DNA of 5,829 nucleotides from positions 2,950-8,778 of the forward strand of contig PMNO01000485.1 in NCBI GenBank assembly GCA_003161835.1, given 5' to 3'. The DNA is from Myxococcales bacterium. GTDB lineage: Bacteria; Myxococcota_A; Polyangia; Fen-1088. The stretch's first letter is position 1. The number at the start of each line of letters is the position of its first letter. Below the pieces are notes generated by a model. The model saw nothing but the letters and a program-made list of their open reading frames with translations, made no database searches and was not told where the DNA came from. Below, piece by piece: positions 5,777-5,829 of the stretch. The position numbers and the translations under genes were made by a program.

Positions 5777-5829
5777 TCGAGCACCACGGCCTCGCGCCGG
5801 GTTCGGTTCTGCAGGTGGTGGCCGTTCGG

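Larger units (their letters stand above)
5608..5829 (-). pseudogene. Cupin-like protein C-terminal region, apparently disrupted (enters from right edge)
   Basis: A minus-strand frame is open from the right edge to a stop at 5605-5607 (74 codons in view). Its first 20 residues, PNGHHLQNRT followed by REAVVLEV, resemble the last beta-strands of small cupin-domain proteins, where a G-HHL-x-NR segment precedes (V/Y)LEVG and then a Tyr-Pro-Asp-x-Asp tail. Here resemblance stops after LEV, exactly where copy 2 of the 46-bp repeat begins (5776 going leftward). The following residues are Arg/Thr/Ala-rich and look untypical of coding. The gene's 3' end therefore seems to have been replaced by repeat sequence, leaving a scrambled tail that runs into the end of the FG-GAP gene. 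The start and metal-binding motifs lie outside the window, so the cupin call rests on a short match. Confidence 0.4.

Overview
The window is about 5.8 kb of GC-rich bacterial DNA with long non-coding gaps and mostly single-gene transcription units. Three large secreted or lipid-anchored proteins are present, each with a low-complexity Gly/Ala/Ser/Pro/Asp linker after a Cys-ended signal peptide. This style, with the high GC content, suggests a myxobacterium-like organism (Myxococcota, for example Polyangia) or a related soil delta-proteobacterial lineage. That assignment is inference; no rRNA or other taxonomic marker is present.

Layout from left to right. Positions 1-234 (minus) hold the N-terminal part of a RelE/ParE-like toxin that runs off the left edge. 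Positions 281-1702 (plus) encode a BNR/sialidase-like beta-propeller lipoprotein. Positions 1703-1984 are a convergent intergenic spacer with a possible terminator hairpin. Positions 1985-3466 (minus) encode a glycoside hydrolase family 28 (polygalacturonase-like) lipoprotein with all four active-site motifs. Positions 3467-4091 are a 625-bp gap between divergent genes. It holds a 50-codon ORF resembling the MbcA/ParS/Xre antitoxin C-terminal domain (DUF2384), one copy of a 46-bp repeat, and a start-less coding relic. Positions 4092-5654 (plus) encode a seven-repeat FG-GAP/VCBS beta-propeller lipoprotein. Positions 5655-5829 hold a second copy of the 46-bp repeat and the C-terminal part of a cupin-like protein (minus) that enters from the right edge and loses family resemblance where the repeat begins.

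The three large genes probably act at the cell surface: one pectin-type polysaccharide hydrolase and two propeller proteins that could bind glycans or proteins. They are not an operon and their cooperation is not shown by the sequence. The more unusual content is in the gaps: toxin-antitoxin-like fragments without visible partners, truncated genes, and an 87%-identical 46-bp direct repeat ending in GTTTAC, a hexamer I find only three times in the window, always between genes. This looks like debris from a mobile element or from repeated recombination, not an intact new system.
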